Source of the DNA: an uncultured Pelagibacteraceae bacterium | GTDB lineage: Bacteria; Pseudomonadota; Alphaproteobacteria; Pelagibacterales; Pelagibacteraceae | Reading direction: 5' to 3' | Assembly (NCBI GenBank): GCA_902622825.1 | Contig: CACNRH010000001.1 | Coordinates: 76,765-118,781, forward strand | Length of the DNA stretch: 42,017 nt | Shown here: positions 10,210 to 23,433 of the stretch, one piece after another | How positions within the stretch are numbered: position 1 is the first letter of the stretch | Layout of the letters: the number at the start of each line of letters is the position of its first letter | Made by a program: the position numbers and the translations under genes | The notes under the pieces: model-generated | What the model was told of the DNA's origin: nothing | Database searches by the model: none | Seen by the model: the letters and a program-made list of their open reading frames with translations, nothing else

Positions 10210-10604
10210 TGAATAAATTTAATAATAGCGCCGGTTATTCACAAAGACAGCTAAGAGTAGCAGAACTGGTAAAGAAAAACGTTGGTGAAATACTTATAAG
10301 AGGAGAAGCTAAAATTACTGAATTTGACTCAAAATTAATTACTGTCACCGAGGTCAGAATGACACCAGACTTGAAATCCGCCAGAATTTATATAATTCCT
10401 TTAGGTGGCAACGATATGAAAAAAGCAGTAAGCGCCTTGACTGCGTCTGCTCATCTTGTTAGAAAAGCCTTGTCTAAAAGATTAGATACTAAGTTTCTTC
10501 CTCGATTAAATTTTGTTGAAGACAATTCTTTCGAGTATGCAGAAAAAATAGAAAAAATTATTAGGCTAAATAAAGAAGATGAAAAAAAGAAAAGATATAA
10601 TTAA
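10209..10604 (+). CDS. rbfA: Ribosome-binding factor A
   Basis: RQLRVAELVKKNVGEIL, TVTEVRMTPDLKSARIYI, LPRLNFVEDNSFEYAEKIEKII. Confidence 0.93.
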   Translation: MNKFNNSAGYSQRQLRVAELVKKNVGEILIRGEAKITEFDSKLITVTEVRMTPDLKSARIYIIPLGGNDMKKAVSALTASAHLVRKALSKRLDTKFLPRLNFVEDNSFEYAEKIEKIIRLNKEDEKKKRYN

Positions 10605-10836
10605 ATCCTTAGCCACAGGACCGAAAGATGTAGGTTCAACAGAAATTCAAATTGGACTTTTAAGTTTTAAGATAGAAAAAATGTCTGAACATTTTAAAAA
10701 ATTTAAAAAAGACAAACACTCATCAGTAGGTTTAACAAAATCAGTAAATCAAAGAAAAAAATTGCTTATGTATCTTAAGAGAAAAAATCCACAATCTTAC
10801 TCAAAAATAATAAAAGAATTAAACCTAAGGAAATAA
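10579..10836 (+). CDS. rpsO: 30S ribosomal protein S15
   Basis: [54 protein letters not shown]. Overlaps rbfA by 26 nt. Confidence 0.95.
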   Translation: MKKRKDIIKSLATGPKDVGSTEIQIGLLSFKIEKMSEHFKKFKKDKHSSVGLTKSVNQRKKLLMYLKRKNPQSYSKIIKELNLRK

Positions 10837-12908
10837 TGTTTGATATAAAAAAAGAGGAAATAACAGTCAACGGAAAAAAAATTACATTAGAGACAGGCAA
10901 AATCGCGAGACAAGCCGATGGAGCTATTATAGCAACCTGTGGTGAAACAGTTGTGATTGCCACAGCGGTCGGAGCAAAAAAAGTTGCTGAGGGACAAGAT
11001 TACTTTCCCTTGTCTGTGAATTACCAGGAAAAATATTATGCTGCTGGTAAAATACCTGGTGGATATTTTAAAAGAGAAGCACGACCAACCGAAGCTGAAA
11101 CTTTAATCTCAAGATTAATTGACAGACCAATAAGACCTCTTTTCCCATCAGGATTTATGAATGAGGTTCAAGTATTACCTACTGTATTATCTTATGATGG
11201 AGAGAACCAGCCAGATATTTTAGCTATGATTGCTTCATCAGCAGCATTAGCAATTTCTGGACTACCATTTCAGGGCCCTATTGCAGCTAGCAGAGTAGGT
11301 TTTAATAATGGAAATTACATACTTAATCCATCTCCAAAAGATTTAGAAAACTCTAGTTTGGACCTAGTGGTAGCAGGGACAAAAGATGCTGTATTAATGG
11401 TTGAGTCTGAGGCATCAGGATTATCAGAAAAAGAAATGTTAGATGCTGTAAAATTTGGCCATGAAAGTTTTGTACCAATAATTGGAGCAATTGAAAAACT
11501 TGCAAAAAAAGCGAGTAAACCTAAGTGGGAAGTCGAAGTTGCCGATAACTCAGCAATAAAGAAAAAAATTAAAGCAAAGTTTGAGAAAGACTTAAGAAAA
11601 GCTTTTAATGAAGTTGACAAAAAGAAAAGATCTACAGCAATATCAGAAATAGATAACCAGTGTAAAGAAATGTTCAAAAATGATGAGTCAATTACAGAAA
11701 ACCAAGTGATTTCAGAATTAAAATCTTTAGAGAAAGATATTGTCAGAACAGCGATACTTAAAGATAAAAAAAGAATCGATGGAAGAGGTCTTTCAGATGT
11801 CAGAAATATATCTTGTGAGGTAGGTGTATTACCACGAACACATGGTTCGGCCTTATTCACTAGAGGCGAAACGCAGGCATTAGTTGTCACCACCTTAGGG
11901 ATGACTGACGATGAGCAAAGAACAGAAAGTTTAGATGGCATGCAAAGATCTAATTTTATGCTACATTATAATTTCCCTCCTTTCTCTGTTGGAGAATGCG
12001 GAAGAATTGGAACTGGAAGACGAGAAATTGGACACGGTAAATTAGCTTGGAGAGCAATTAATTCTTCACTACCTAAGAAAGAAAATTTTCCTTATACACT
12101 TAGAATAGTTTCAGAAATTACAGAGTCAAATGGGTCATCTTCAATGGCGACTGTTTGTGGAACGTCTTTATCATTGATGGATGCAGGCGTGCCAATCAAA
12201 GAACCTGTTGCAGGAATTGCTATGGGCCTAATTAAAGAGGGGAAAGAATACTCTGTTCTATCTGACATTTTAGGTGATGAGGATCATCTTGGAGACATGG
12301 ATTTTAAAGTTGCAGGAACTAAAACCGGGATAACATCTCTTCAAATGGATATTAAAATTACCGGAATTACTTTTGAAATAATGGAAAAAGCGCTTGATCA
12401 GGCAAAAGATGGAAGAAAGCATATACTCGATGAAATGAATAAAGCAATCAAAACTTCCAGAAAAGAATTTTCCAAACATACTCCTAAAATGGAGACATTA
12501 AAGGTCGATAAAAAAGATATTGCCACAGTGATTGGGAAGGGCGGTGCCACTATAAGAGAGATAGTAGAAACTTCGGGAGCGAAGGTTGACGTTAAAGATA
12601 CTGGTGAGGTAACTGTTGCTGCTCCTGATGAGGAGTCAAGAAATAAAGCAATTGATTTTATAAAAAGTTTGGTTGCCAAACCTGAAATGGGAAAAATTTA
12701 TAAGGGTAAAGTAGTAAAAATTATGGAGTTTGGTGCTTTCGTTAATTTTTTAGGAAAGCAGGACGGATTAGTTCATATATCTGAACTTGCAGATAAAAGA
12801 GTCGCAAAAGTAGGAGACGTGGTTAAAGAAGGTGATGAAGTATCTGTAAAAGTAGTCGGTTTTGATCGAGGTAAGGTCAAACTATCAATGAAGCAAGCAG
12901 GTGCTTAG
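10836..12908 (+). CDS. pnp: Polyribonucleotide nucleotidyltransferase
   Basis: [33 protein letters not shown] ([12 protein letters not shown]) and S1 C-terminal domains. Confidence 0.98.
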   Translation: MFDIKKEEITVNGKKITLETGKIARQADGAIIATCGETVVIATAVGAKKVAEGQDYFPLSVNYQEKYYAAGKIPGGYFKREARPTEAETLISRLIDRPIRPLFPSGFMNEVQVLPTVLSYDGENQPDILAMIASSAALAISGLPFQGPIAASRVGFNNGNYILNPSPKDLENSSLDLVVAGTKDAVLMVESEASGLSEKEMLDAVKFGHESFVPIIGAIEKLAKKASKPKWEVEVADNSAIKKKIKAKFEKDLRKAFNEVDKKKRSTAISEIDNQCKEMFKNDESITENQVISELKSLEKDIVRTAILKDKKRIDGRGLSDVRNISCEVGVLPRTHGSALFTRGETQALVVTTLGMTDDEQRTESLDGMQRSNFMLHYNFPPFSVGECGRIGTGRREIGHGKLAWRAINSSLPKKENFPYTLRIVSEITESNGSSSMATVCGTSLSLMDAGVPIKEPVAGIAMGLIKEGKEYSVLSDILGDEDHLGDMDFKVAGTKTGITSLQMDIKITGITFEIMEKALDQAKDGRKHILDEMNKAIKTSRKEFSKHTPKMETLKVDKKDIATVIGKGGATIREIVETSGAKVDVKDTGEVTVAAPDEESRNKAIDFIKSLVAKPEMGKIYKGKVVKIMEFGAFVNFLGKQDGLVHISELADKRVAKVGDVVKEGDEVSVKVVGFDRGKVKLSMKQAGA

Positions 12909-13690
12909 GAAATATTCTTAGGATCAGGCATACCAACTTTATTATAACCAGCATCAACATAGTGAATTTCACCTGTAACACCTGAAGCTAGATCGCTTAG
13001 CAAATATAAAGCTGAATTACCAACGTCATATATATCTACATTTCTTTTTAAAAATGAATGGTCTTCATTCCATTTGTATAAAAACTTTGCATCTCCAATC
13101 GCCGAAGCTGCGAGTGTCTTTATAGGCCCAGCGCTTATTGCATTTACTCTAATTTTTTTGTGACCAAGATCTCTTGCCAGATATTTGACACTAGCTTCGA
13201 GCGCAGATTTACAAACACCCATTACGTTATAGTTGGGTATTGCCTTTGTTGACTCATAAGTAAGAGTTAACATACTTCCACCTTCATTTAGTATTTTTGA
13301 AGCTTCTTTTGATACTTCTGTGAAGGAAAAACAAGAAATTAACATACTTCTCAAAAAATTATCTCGAGTTGTATTAAGATATTCTCCTGAAAGTTCTGAT
13401 TTTTCGGAAAACGCAACAGCATGAACTACGAAATCAATTTTCCCCCACTTTGTTTTAATGTCCTCGAATAGCTTAACTATTTCCTCTTTTTTTTCAACAT
13501 TACAGCTGAAAATAGTTTTGGAATTTAATTTTTCTGCAAGTGGCACAACTCTTTTTTTTAGTGCATCGCCTAAATATGTGAATGCCAACTCTGCACCAGC
13601 TTCTGCTAATTTTTGTGAAATACCCCAGGCAATTGATCTTTCGTTAGCAACACCCATTATCAATCCTTTTTTACCCTTCATCAAAGACAT
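12905..13690 (-). CDS. fabI: Enoyl-ACP reductase (FabI)
   Basis: [55 protein letters not shown]. Confidence 0.96.
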   Translation of the reverse strand: MSLMKGKKGLIMGVANERSIAWGISQKLAEAGAELAFTYLGDALKKRVVPLAEKLNSKTIFSCNVEKKEEIVKLFEDIKTKWGKIDFVVHAVAFSEKSELSGEYLNTTRDNFLRSMLISCFSFTEVSKEASKILNEGGSMLTLTYESTKAIPNYNVMGVCKSALEASVKYLARDLGHKKIRVNAISAGPIKTLAASAIGDAKFLYKWNEDHSFLKRNVDIYDVGNSALYLLSDLASGVTGEIHYVDAGYNKVGMPDPKNIS

Positions 13691-13692
13691 AA

Positions 13693-14904
13693 TTATACTT
13701 TCTCAAAAATTAAAGTCGCATTAGTTCCTCCAAATCCAAAGCTATTTGACATTACGGAGTTTAAACTCACATCTTTTTCAACCTTTGTTACTATAGGAAA
13801 CTTTTTTGCCTCATCATCCATCTCATTAATATTTGCAGAAGCAGCTATAAAATTGTTTTTCATCATTATTAGACAATAAATTGCCTCATGGACTGAAGTT
13901 GCCCCAAGTGAGTGACCAGCAAGCGATTTGGTTGAACTTATTTTTGGTTTATAGTCATTAAATGCCTCTCCAACTGCTTTCAATTCGGTAATGTCACCTA
14001 CCGGTGTTGAGGTCCCATGAGTATTTATATAATCAATCTTATTTTTTGCTGTGTTCAAGGCCATCTTCATGCATCTCACTGCACCTTCACCAGAGGGCGC
14101 AACCATATCATATCCATCTGAAGTAGCACCATAACCTGTTAGTTCAGCGTAAATTTTAGCTCCCCTAGCCTTAGCATGCTCGTATTCTTCTAAAACTAAA
14201 ACACCTCCGCCACCTGCTATTACAAAACCATCACGAGTCTTATCGTAAGGTCTGGAAGCTTTTTCAGGGGTATCATTGTATTTAGAGGATAATGCTGTCA
14301 TGGCATCAAACATCGCTGTCATGGCAAAATGAACTTCATCGCTACCGCCTGCAAAAATAATCTTTTGTTTTCCTAATTGGATCAATTCCATAGCGTTACC
14401 AATGCAATGTCCACTTGTTGCGCACGCGGAGCTTATTGTATAATTCACACCTTTAATTTTAAAAGGCACAGCTAAAGTTGCAGACGCTGTGCTTGACATT
14501 GTTCGCGGAACTACGAACGGCCCCATCCGTTTTGGACTTTTTGCTCTTGTTTTGTCTGCTGCCAATATTACATTTTCTATTGAAGGGCCGCCAGAACCCA
14601 TTATCATTCCAGTTGAAATATTACTAACCTCAGTATCTTTCAGGCCAGAGTCTTTAACAGCTTCATTCATTGCAATAAAGTTATAAGCAGATCCTGGACC
14701 CATGAACCTAATAAATTTTCTATCAACATGATCTTCAAGATTTATCTTTGGTTTTCCATGAACATTGCTTTTGAGATTATACTCTTTATATTCTTCTGAA
14801 AAAGTTATCCCTGATTTAGATTTAAGGAGTGAATTATAGACTTCTTCTTGATTATTACCTAAACATGATACAACTCCAATGCCTGTAACCACAACACGTT
14901 TCAT
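13693..14904 (-). CDS. fabB: 3-oxoacyl-ACP synthase I (FabB-type)
   Basis: [14 protein letters not shown], active-site [39 protein letters not shown]. Confidence 0.94.
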   Translation of the reverse strand: MKRVVVTGIGVVSCLGNNQEEVYNSLLKSKSGITFSEEYKEYNLKSNVHGKPKINLEDHVDRKFIRFMGPGSAYNFIAMNEAVKDSGLKDTEVSNISTGMIMGSGGPSIENVILAADKTRAKSPKRMGPFVVPRTMSSTASATLAVPFKIKGVNYTISSACATSGHCIGNAMELIQLGKQKIIFAGGSDEVHFAMTAMFDAMTALSSKYNDTPEKASRPYDKTRDGFVIAGGGGVLVLEEYEHAKARGAKIYAELTGYGATSDGYDMVAPSGEGAVRCMKMALNTAKNKIDYINTHGTSTPVGDITELKAVGEAFNDYKPKISSTKSLAGHSLGATSVHEAIYCLIMMKNNFIAASANINEMDDEAKKFPIVTKVEKDVSLNSVMSNSFGFGGTNATLIFEKV

Positions 14905-15404
14905 GATTTGAAAAGTCCTACCTTTAAATTTTCTGCTGTATAAATAATTTTATTTTCAACACTCAATATTCCATTCGCTAAACCCACAGCAGTTCCCTCC
15001 TTTTTAAGAATTCTTTTAATATGCACCTCATAAATGGCTTTTTCAAACTTTTTTAACACTTCTCCTGTAAATTTTACAGAATTAACACCTAAAGCTCTAC
15101 CTTTTCCAGGTTCACCTGTCCATCCAAGAAAAAAACCTACTAGTTGCCACATAGCATCCAGTCCCAAACAACCAGGCATAACCGGATCATCTTTAAAGTG
15201 ACAATCAAAGAACCACATACTTTTTTTAATATCAAGCTCAGCCTTTATTAAACCTTTTTTGAATTCACCTTTATCTTGAAAAATTTCTGTAATTCTATCA
15301 AACATTAACATTGGCGGAAGAGGAAGTTTAGCATTTCCTGCCCCAAATAGTTTACCTTCTGCACAAGATATCAATTCATCGTAATTAAAACTATTTTTTT
15401 TCAT
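14901..15404 (-). CDS. fabA: 3-hydroxydecanoyl-ACP dehydratase/isomerase FabA
   Basis: [32 protein letters not shown]; operonic with fabB and fabI. Confidence 0.96.
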   Translation of the reverse strand: MKKNSFNYDELISCAEGKLFGAGNAKLPLPPMLMFDRITEIFQDKGEFKKGLIKAELDIKKSMWFFDCHFKDDPVMPGCLGLDAMWQLVGFFLGWTGEPGKGRALGVNSVKFTGEVLKKFEKAIYEVHIKRILKKEGTAVGLANGILSVENKIIYTAENLKVGLFKS

Positions 15405-15453
15405 TTTAATAAAAAGTTTTACTTGATTTGAAGAGTTTCTCCTATATAAATAG

Positions 15454-15470
15454 TTTAGAACGATTATAAA
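15454..15470 (+). promoter_or_regulatory. Candidate Irr/ICE-type operator upstream of irr
   Basis: TTTAGAA-CGA-TTATAAA, 7-3-7 dyad one mismatch from the ICE consensus TTTAGAANNNTTCTAAA. The 3' half overlaps a perfect ATTATAA-A-TTATAAT dyad (15463-15477). Confidence 0.65.
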
Positions 15471-15490
15471 TTATAATAAATATCTAATTT

Positions 15491-15910
15491 ATGTCAAAAA
15501 CAAACGATATAATTAATACTTTGAGGTCTTCAGGTCTCAGACCCACAAAACAGAGAATAAAAATCGCTGAATATCTATTTAATAGAGAAAGCACGTTTCA
15601 CTTTAACGTCGAAACAATAGATAAAGAAATTAATTTAAAATCAGGGGAAGAGAATATTTCATTAGCAACGATATATAACACGGTAAATGCATTTAAAGAT
15701 CATGGACATCTTAAAGAGGTTAAATTAAATAATGATAAAACATTTTATGACACAAATACTAATTTGCATCATCATTTTTATGACAAAGAAGAAAATATTT
15801 TAACAGACGTTCCCGCGACAGATGTTCACGTTAGTAAAATTCCGTCTGCCCCGATAGGAAAAAAAGTTGATGATATCGAAGTAACAATAAACGTCTCAAG
15901 AAAAAAATAA
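15491..15910 (+). CDS. irr: Iron response regulator Irr-like (Fur superfamily)
   Basis: GLRPTKQRIKIAEYLF, ISLATIYNTVNAFKDHGHLKEV, LHHHFYDKEENILTDV (HHH motif). Divergent from fabA, a familiar alphaproteobacterial arrangement. Confidence 0.87.
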   Translation: MSKTNDIINTLRSSGLRPTKQRIKIAEYLFNRESTFHFNVETIDKEINLKSGEENISLATIYNTVNAFKDHGHLKEVKLNNDKTFYDTNTNLHHHFYDKEENILTDVPATDVHVSKIPSAPIGKKVDDIEVTINVSRKK

Positions 15911-15962
15911 CTCTACTTGCAAATCATTATTAGTTAGATCAAACTATATTTCTTGCTATCAA

Positions 15963-18165
<2,203 letters not shown>

Positions 18166-18167
18166 TT

Positions 18168-18782
18168 ATGCAAACAACTAAAAATATAACAGAAAAAAAT
18201 ACTAATGATTTCTATAAAGTTCCTGAAATGGCCTTTGACATCAATAAGTTACGAGCTGATTTAGAGGACATTTTAAAGAAAAAGAAATTTTGGGATGGTG
18301 GAATTACAAATTTTGGAGCGATACCCATGAACCAAATCCCGAATGATTCAGACTCAATTAAAGGACATAAAAATAGAGGAGTATATTGGACTATAGCTGA
18401 CGAAAGCGGCAAAGAAGTGACTAGAGATATTAATATTGAAGAAGAAAAATACACAGAACTTCTACCAGAATTCAGATCTACTTATTTTGCCGAGGTCTAC
18501 AAAAAGTTAAGTGAAAAATTTAAACTAGGAAGAGTAAGAATACTTTTGAAACAGCCTAGGTCAACTCTTAGCTGGCACAGAGATCCAGAATGTAGACTAC
18601 ACATCCCAATTATTACTAACCCAGGATGCAGGATGGTAATCGAAGACGTATCAAAGCATTTACCAGCAGACGGATCTGTTTGGATTACTAATAACACAAA
18701 ATATCATAACTTTTTTAATGGAGGTGAACAGGCAAGAATACACTTAGTAGCATGTGTCTTAGAGAGCCCGTTTAAAAAATAA
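18168..18782 (+). CDS. Aspartyl/asparaginyl beta-hydroxylase-like 2OG-Fe(II) dioxygenase
   Basis: LSWHRDPECRLHIPIITNPG...VWITNNTKYHNFFNGGEQARIHLV: HxD...H facial triad and downstream Arg pattern of the AspH fold. Confidence 0.75.
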   Translation: MQTTKNITEKNTNDFYKVPEMAFDINKLRADLEDILKKKKFWDGGITNFGAIPMNQIPNDSDSIKGHKNRGVYWTIADESGKEVTRDINIEEEKYTELLPEFRSTYFAEVYKKLSEKFKLGRVRILLKQPRSTLSWHRDPECRLHIPIITNPGCRMVIEDVSKHLPADGSVWITNNTKYHNFFNGGEQARIHLVACVLESPFKK

Positions 18783-19030
18783 TGGTCGAATTTACTCAAG
18801 GAATTTTTAACGCTAGTAAAAATATTTACCAAAACAATAGAGGCTCAATACTTAGAACGATTGTTTATACTATTGGACATTTCGCAATCGCAATAACAGT
18901 TTTGATGCTAATAGCTGATGTTTCATTTATGGTGGCACTCACAGATGCTATTGTGGAGCCCTTGGCGAACGCGGTTTGGTATTTCTTATTAGATAAATTT
19001 TGGGCTTCAAAAGTGATTGGCCAAAAATAA
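18782..19030 (+). CDS. Small DUF2061-like membrane protein
   Basis: RTIVYTIGHFAIAITVLMLIADVSFMVALTDAIVEPLANAVWYFLLDKFW, resembling DUF2061. Confidence 0.65.
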   Translation: MVEFTQGIFNASKNIYQNNRGSILRTIVYTIGHFAIAITVLMLIADVSFMVALTDAIVEPLANAVWYFLLDKFWASKVIGQK

Positions 19031-19032
19031 AT

Positions 19033-19479
19033 TTACATTCTTCCCCAAATATCATCTTTTTTAATCCATCCGATATAATTTTTAACTTTTATTTTGCACC
19101 AATTATCTACACATTTTTTTATTAAGCACAATCTGCCCTTTTCAAGTTTAGCTATTGGCTTTGAGTAGATAGTTGGTCTATCGAACATGATAGAAATATC
19201 AATATTTATAATTCCTGCTTTTTTTTTAGATAATTGAGATATATGGATCCATCCGCTATTTTTTTCATGATCTATAATTTTTCTAAAATTTTCAGACTTA
19301 TCTTTTATAATGACAGGTAAATATTTTTTTTTATAAATAATCTTTACAGGATAGTCAAAAGAGGGTCCTTGCCTCAAATTTACTACATCATTTCTTAAAG
19401 TTAGAAAGTATTCATTATCTGCTGATAAAACATTAATTTTAAGAATTAAAATGATACTTAAAATAATTCTTGTTAACAT
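19033..19479 (-). CDS. Secreted bacterial SH3-domain protein
   Basis: N-terminal signal-like segment, then NLRQGPSFDYPVKIIYK and GWIHISQL, repeated at WCKIKVKNYIGWIKKDDIWG. Confidence 0.75.
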   Translation of the reverse strand: MLTRIILSIILILKINVLSADNEYFLTLRNDVVNLRQGPSFDYPVKIIYKKKYLPVIIKDKSENFRKIIDHEKNSGWIHISQLSKKKAGIINIDISIMFDRPTIYSKPIAKLEKGRLCLIKKCVDNWCKIKVKNYIGWIKKDDIWGRM

Positions 19480-20219
19480 TTGTTAATACAATCCGGGTTT
19501 TTCAAAATTTTAATTTGTCTTAAACTTGACTTTAAAGCATCGAAAACTATCATTTTACCGTTTAAATCTGAATTAACATTCAATATTGTTTTACCAACCT
19601 CGTTAGCTTGTAATGTTCCTAAAATACCTGCTACTGGAGATGCTATACCCTCTGTGTCACAGTTCTTCTCTAATGGCGGTGTTACCGGCATAAAGCATCT
19701 ATAACATGGAGTTTTTTTTCTAAAATTAAATTTAAAAAGGTGGCCACTAAATTTACTTATAGCTGCAGAAATTAAAATTTTTTTCATTTTTTTGGAGTAA
19801 TCGTTGATTAGTAACCTTGTGGTGTAGTTATCTGACCCGTCACAAATTATTTCAAAGTTTGAAAATATTTTTTTTATATTATTCTTATTTAACCTAGTCT
19901 TAAAAGTTTTTAGAATTATTTTGGGATTAATCAACTTTAATTTCTTTTTAGCTCTATCTACTTTATATTTACCAATATCTTCGTGACTAAATAGTATCTG
20001 ACGATTAAGATTTGAAATTTCAACAATATCATTGTCTATTAAGCCAATATTTCTTACGCCAAAATTAGCTAAGTAAATTAACAAAGGACAACCTAAGCCT
20101 CCCGCGCCGACTACCAGCACCTTTGATTTAAATATTTTTTTTTGTCCAGCAAATCCAATTTGTTTTAATACAATCTGCTTACTATACTTATTATAGTCGT
20201 CTCTAGATATCTTCATCAT
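19473..20219 (-). CDS. ThiF/MoeB-family adenylyltransferase
   Basis: KVLVVGAGGLGCPLLIYLANFGV, IDNDIVEISNLNRQILF, CDGSDNYTTRLLIND, CYRCF. Confidence 0.9.
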   Translation of the reverse strand: MMKISRDDYNKYSKQIVLKQIGFAGQKKIFKSKVLVVGAGGLGCPLLIYLANFGVRNIGLIDNDIVEISNLNRQILFSHEDIGKYKVDRAKKKLKLINPKIILKTFKTRLNKNNIKKIFSNFEIICDGSDNYTTRLLINDYSKKMKKILISAAISKFSGHLFKFNFRKKTPCYRCFMPVTPPLEKNCDTEGIASPVAGILGTLQANEVGKTILNVNSDLNGKMIVFDALKSSLRQIKILKNPDCINKC

Positions 20220-20653
20220 TTACCTGTAGATCCAAAACCACCTTTACCTCTCTCAGTTTTATCAAGATTATCTACTTCATAAACTTCAGCCAAAGTCACC
20301 GGACAAACTACCATCTGTGCAATTCTCATATTATTTTCAATTTTAAAATTCTCTTTTCCGTGATTAAATAATATAACTTTAATTTCTCCTCTGTAATCAG
20401 AGTCGATTGTCCCAGGAGTATTTAAAACTGTTATTGAATTTTTAGCAGCCAAACCTGATCGAGGTCTAATTTGAATTTCATAACCTTTTGGTACCGAAGC
20501 CATTAATCCGGTTGGTACCATTTTTTTTTCGTTTGGGGCTATTATTAAATCATTTTGCAGATAAGCCGATAAATCCATTCCCGAAGACCCATCAGTTTCG
20601 TACTTTGGCAATGGTATTTTTGTATCAAGTTTTCTAATTAATATTTTTATCAT
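20216..20653 (-). CDS. dut: dUTP diphosphatase
   Basis: DGSSGMDLSAYL, IRPRSGLAAKNSITVLNTPGTIDSDYRGEIKV, ERGKGGFGSTG. Confidence 0.97.
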   Translation of the reverse strand: MIKILIRKLDTKIPLPKYETDGSSGMDLSAYLQNDLIIAPNEKKMVPTGLMASVPKGYEIQIRPRSGLAAKNSITVLNTPGTIDSDYRGEIKVILFNHGKENFKIENNMRIAQMVVCPVTLAEVYEVDNLDKTERGKGGFGSTGK

Positions 20654-21857
20654 TAATAAGAAATTTTTTTAAAATATTCTCAACTATTAAATTCGCAATA
20701 TAGCTCTTTTTTCCTTTAGATATCTTTTCTTTGTTTCCCTTGCTATCAATAATATGCACTTCATTATAGTCACTATTAAATCCGATATCTCTTCTGGATA
20801 CGTCATTTGCAATGATTATATCACAATATTTTTCTCTAATTTTTTTTTTTGAATTTTTAATTAAATCTTTAGTTTCTGCAGAAAACCCAACAATCAATCT
20901 TGGCTTACTTTTATTTGTTTTACCTAAATATTCTAAGATGTCAGGGTTTTTATCTAGTTTCAAATTATTCAATTGGTTGTATGATTTTTTTAATTTATCA
21001 GTATTTTTATTTATTGGTTTCACATCTGATACTGCTGCAGCGCAAACTGCAATATCGACTGGTAACAATTTTTTTACTGCGTTTAGCATTTCTATACCAG
21101 AAGTAACCTTTATAACCTTTATTCCTTTATCAACTTGGCTATCAGAGGGACCTAAAACTAATTTCGTTTTTATGCCTATTCTTGATAGTGCATTAGCTAT
21201 TGCTACACCCTGTTTACCGCTTGACTCGTTAGAGATATAACGTACTGGATCCAAATATTCTCTAGTAGGGCCTGCTGTAACTAAAGCCGTTAATTTTTTC
21301 TGCGTTAATATTTTTTGATTATAAAAATAATTTTTAATTTCTGAATAAATTTGACGAGGACTAGACATTTTACCTTCGCCATATTCACCGCAAGCCATCT
21401 CTCCTTTCTCTGGCCCTATGAATTTATATCCATAATTCTTTAAAGATTTAACATTTTGTTGAGTTGCGAGGTGTGACCACATCCTAACATTCATAGCAGG
21501 AACTAAAAAAATATCTTTATTCGAAGCTAGAATTACTGTAGTGGAAAGATCCTCAGCTCTTCCTTGGCATAATTTACTCATAAAGTTTGCTGTAGTTGGT
21601 AGAACTAATACTAAATCTGCCCAACGAGATAATGAAATATGATCAATTTTGGCTTCTTCATCAGTATGGAACATATTTTCATGCGGCTTAGAGCCAGTAA
21701 GCGCAGTTAGAGATAGCGGAGTAACAAATTCTCGCCCTGATTTTGTAAGTATAGTCTTTATTTCAAAATTATTTTTTTTTAATAATCTAATTAAATCTAA
21801 TGATTTGTAGGCAGCTATTCCGCCTCCAATTATAATTAATATCTTTTTTGTTTTCAT
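20634..21857 (-). CDS. coaBC: Bifunctional phosphopantothenoylcysteine decarboxylase/synthase
   Basis: ILIIIGGGIAAYKSLDLIR, FLVPAMNVRMW, TAGPTREYLDPVRYISNESSGKQG. Confidence 0.96.
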   Translation of the reverse strand: MKTKKILIIIGGGIAAYKSLDLIRLLKKNNFEIKTILTKSGREFVTPLSLTALTGSKPHENMFHTDEEAKIDHISLSRWADLVLVLPTTANFMSKLCQGRAEDLSTTVILASNKDIFLVPAMNVRMWSHLATQQNVKSLKNYGYKFIGPEKGEMACGEYGEGKMSSPRQIYSEIKNYFYNQKILTQKKLTALVTAGPTREYLDPVRYISNESSGKQGVAIANALSRIGIKTKLVLGPSDSQVDKGIKVIKVTSGIEMLNAVKKLLPVDIAVCAAAVSDVKPINKNTDKLKKSYNQLNNLKLDKNPDILEYLGKTNKSKPRLIVGFSAETKDLIKNSKKKIREKYCDIIIANDVSRRDIGFNSDYNEVHIIDSKGNKEKISKGKKSYIANLIVENILKKFLINDKNIN

Positions 21858-21863
21858 AATTAA

Positions 21864-23429
21864 TTAAAATACTAATAGTAATAAAATTACAACTCCTAAA
21901 AGTGAGAAAATAATATTATTCTTAAAAGATTTTAGCCTTAATTTCTCATTATCCAAGGAAATTTCATCTGGTGTTACTAAGTTAAGTTTTCCTTCAGCTA
22001 TTAATTGAAGAGCGTAATTAGCTTTATCGATAAAATCAGGAAAATCTGGAATTCTTTTTATAATTTCCTCTGAGGTATTAATAACTTTGTTGACTGTAGA
22101 TTTTGGACTTTTAACTTCCTTAATCCAATTTTCTAAAATTGGTTTTGAAACTTCCCAAATGTTCGTATCTGGATTCAGTTTTCTAGCAACACCCTCCACT
22201 ACGACCATTGTTTTCTGTAGTAATAGTAATTGTGGCTGAGTGCTCATATTAAATTTTTCTGTTATTTCAAATAATTGAGCTAATAAATTTCCACCTGATA
22301 TATCTTTAATAGATTGTCCAAAGATAGGTTCACCTACTGATCGTAATGCTTGTGCAAATTCATCCTTTGATGCGGTTTTGGGTACTAACCCGGCTTGAAA
22401 ATGGACCTCAGCTACTTTTGTATAATCCCTACTTATAAAACCGTAGAGGATTTCTGCAAGATATTTTCTGTTATTTTTGTCTAATCGACCCATTATACCA
22501 AAATCTACAGGAATAATTTCTCCATTATTGTTTACAAATAAGTTTCCTTGATGCATATCGCCATGAAAAAAACCATCTCGCACAGCCTGTCTTAAAAAGT
22601 GCTGTATTAGGTTTTGTGATAAAATTTTTAAATCAACATTATTTTGTTTTAATAAATCCATCTCTCTTATTGAAACACCATTGACTTTGTCTAACGTTAA
22701 AATCCGCTTTGTGGTGTAAGGCCAATAGATCTTAGGAACTGTAAAACCTTCATCGTATTTAGTATTTTCATATAATTCATTAGCAGCAGCAGCTTCAAAG
22801 CGTAGATCCATCTCTATATTAGTAATTTCTCTTAGCAGATGAACAACTTCTATCAATTTTAATCTTTTTGTTTTTGCAATAGTATTTTCAACTATATAAG
22901 CTAGTAGCATCAACGCGTCTAATTCCTCATTAAACACTTTCTCAATGTCAGGTCTAAGAATTTTTATAGCAACTTCAACTGTTTGATCTTCTAATTTCAA
23001 TTTAGCTAGATGAACTTGTGCAATAGATGCAGCAGCAATGGGGTCACTTAATTCCTCAATATTTTTAAAATTATTTTCACCTATTTCATTTAACAATATT
23101 TTTTTTGCTTCATTAGAGTTAAATGGCGGGAGCTTATCTTGAAGTTTTTCTAAATCACTGGCCACTTCATTTCCAATTATATCTGGTCTTGTTGCTAAAA
23201 ATTGACCAAGTTTGATGAATGTGGTTCCCATTTTCTCCAATGCGTCACAAAGTTTTTCACCTGATCTTCTATTTAATTCTTTAGACTCTTTTATGGAACC
23301 GATTGTGATAATATTAAAAAAAATTTTGAGTATTAGTGGTATTCTGTAAATTTCATCTATAGTGTTCAAAGCTCCAGATGAACCTAGTTTTCTCGCTATT
23401 TTTATTAATTGATAAATTCTCTTGATCAT
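21864..23429 (-). CDS. ubiB: UbiB-family (ABC1/AarF) ubiquinone biosynthesis kinase-like protein
   Basis: GTTFIKLGQFLATRPDIIG, DPIAAASIAQVHLA, DGFFHGDMHQGNLFV, VDFGIMGRLD. Confidence 0.95.
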   Translation of the reverse strand: MIKRIYQLIKIARKLGSSGALNTIDEIYRIPLILKIFFNIITIGSIKESKELNRRSGEKLCDALEKMGTTFIKLGQFLATRPDIIGNEVASDLEKLQDKLPPFNSNEAKKILLNEIGENNFKNIEELSDPIAAASIAQVHLAKLKLEDQTVEVAIKILRPDIEKVFNEELDALMLLAYIVENTIAKTKRLKLIEVVHLLREITNIEMDLRFEAAAANELYENTKYDEGFTVPKIYWPYTTKRILTLDKVNGVSIREMDLLKQNNVDLKILSQNLIQHFLRQAVRDGFFHGDMHQGNLFVNNNGEIIPVDFGIMGRLDKNNRKYLAEILYGFISRDYTKVAEVHFQAGLVPKTASKDEFAQALRSVGEPIFGQSIKDISGGNLLAQLFEITEKFNMSTQPQLLLLQKTMVVVEGVARKLNPDTNIWEVSKPILENWIKEVKSPKSTVNKVINTSEEIIKRIPDFPDFIDKANYALQLIAEGKLNLVTPDEISLDNEKLRLKSFKNNIIFSLLGVVILLLLVF

Positions 23430-23433
23430 CTAA

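Noticed and set aside
11315-11941. 208-aa ORF on the minus strand inside pnp
   Set aside because: Antisense shadow of a strongly conserved gene; low-complexity Ser/Leu/Phe-rich translation with no recognisable domain. The same applies to the other antisense ORFs over infB, katG, coaBC and others.
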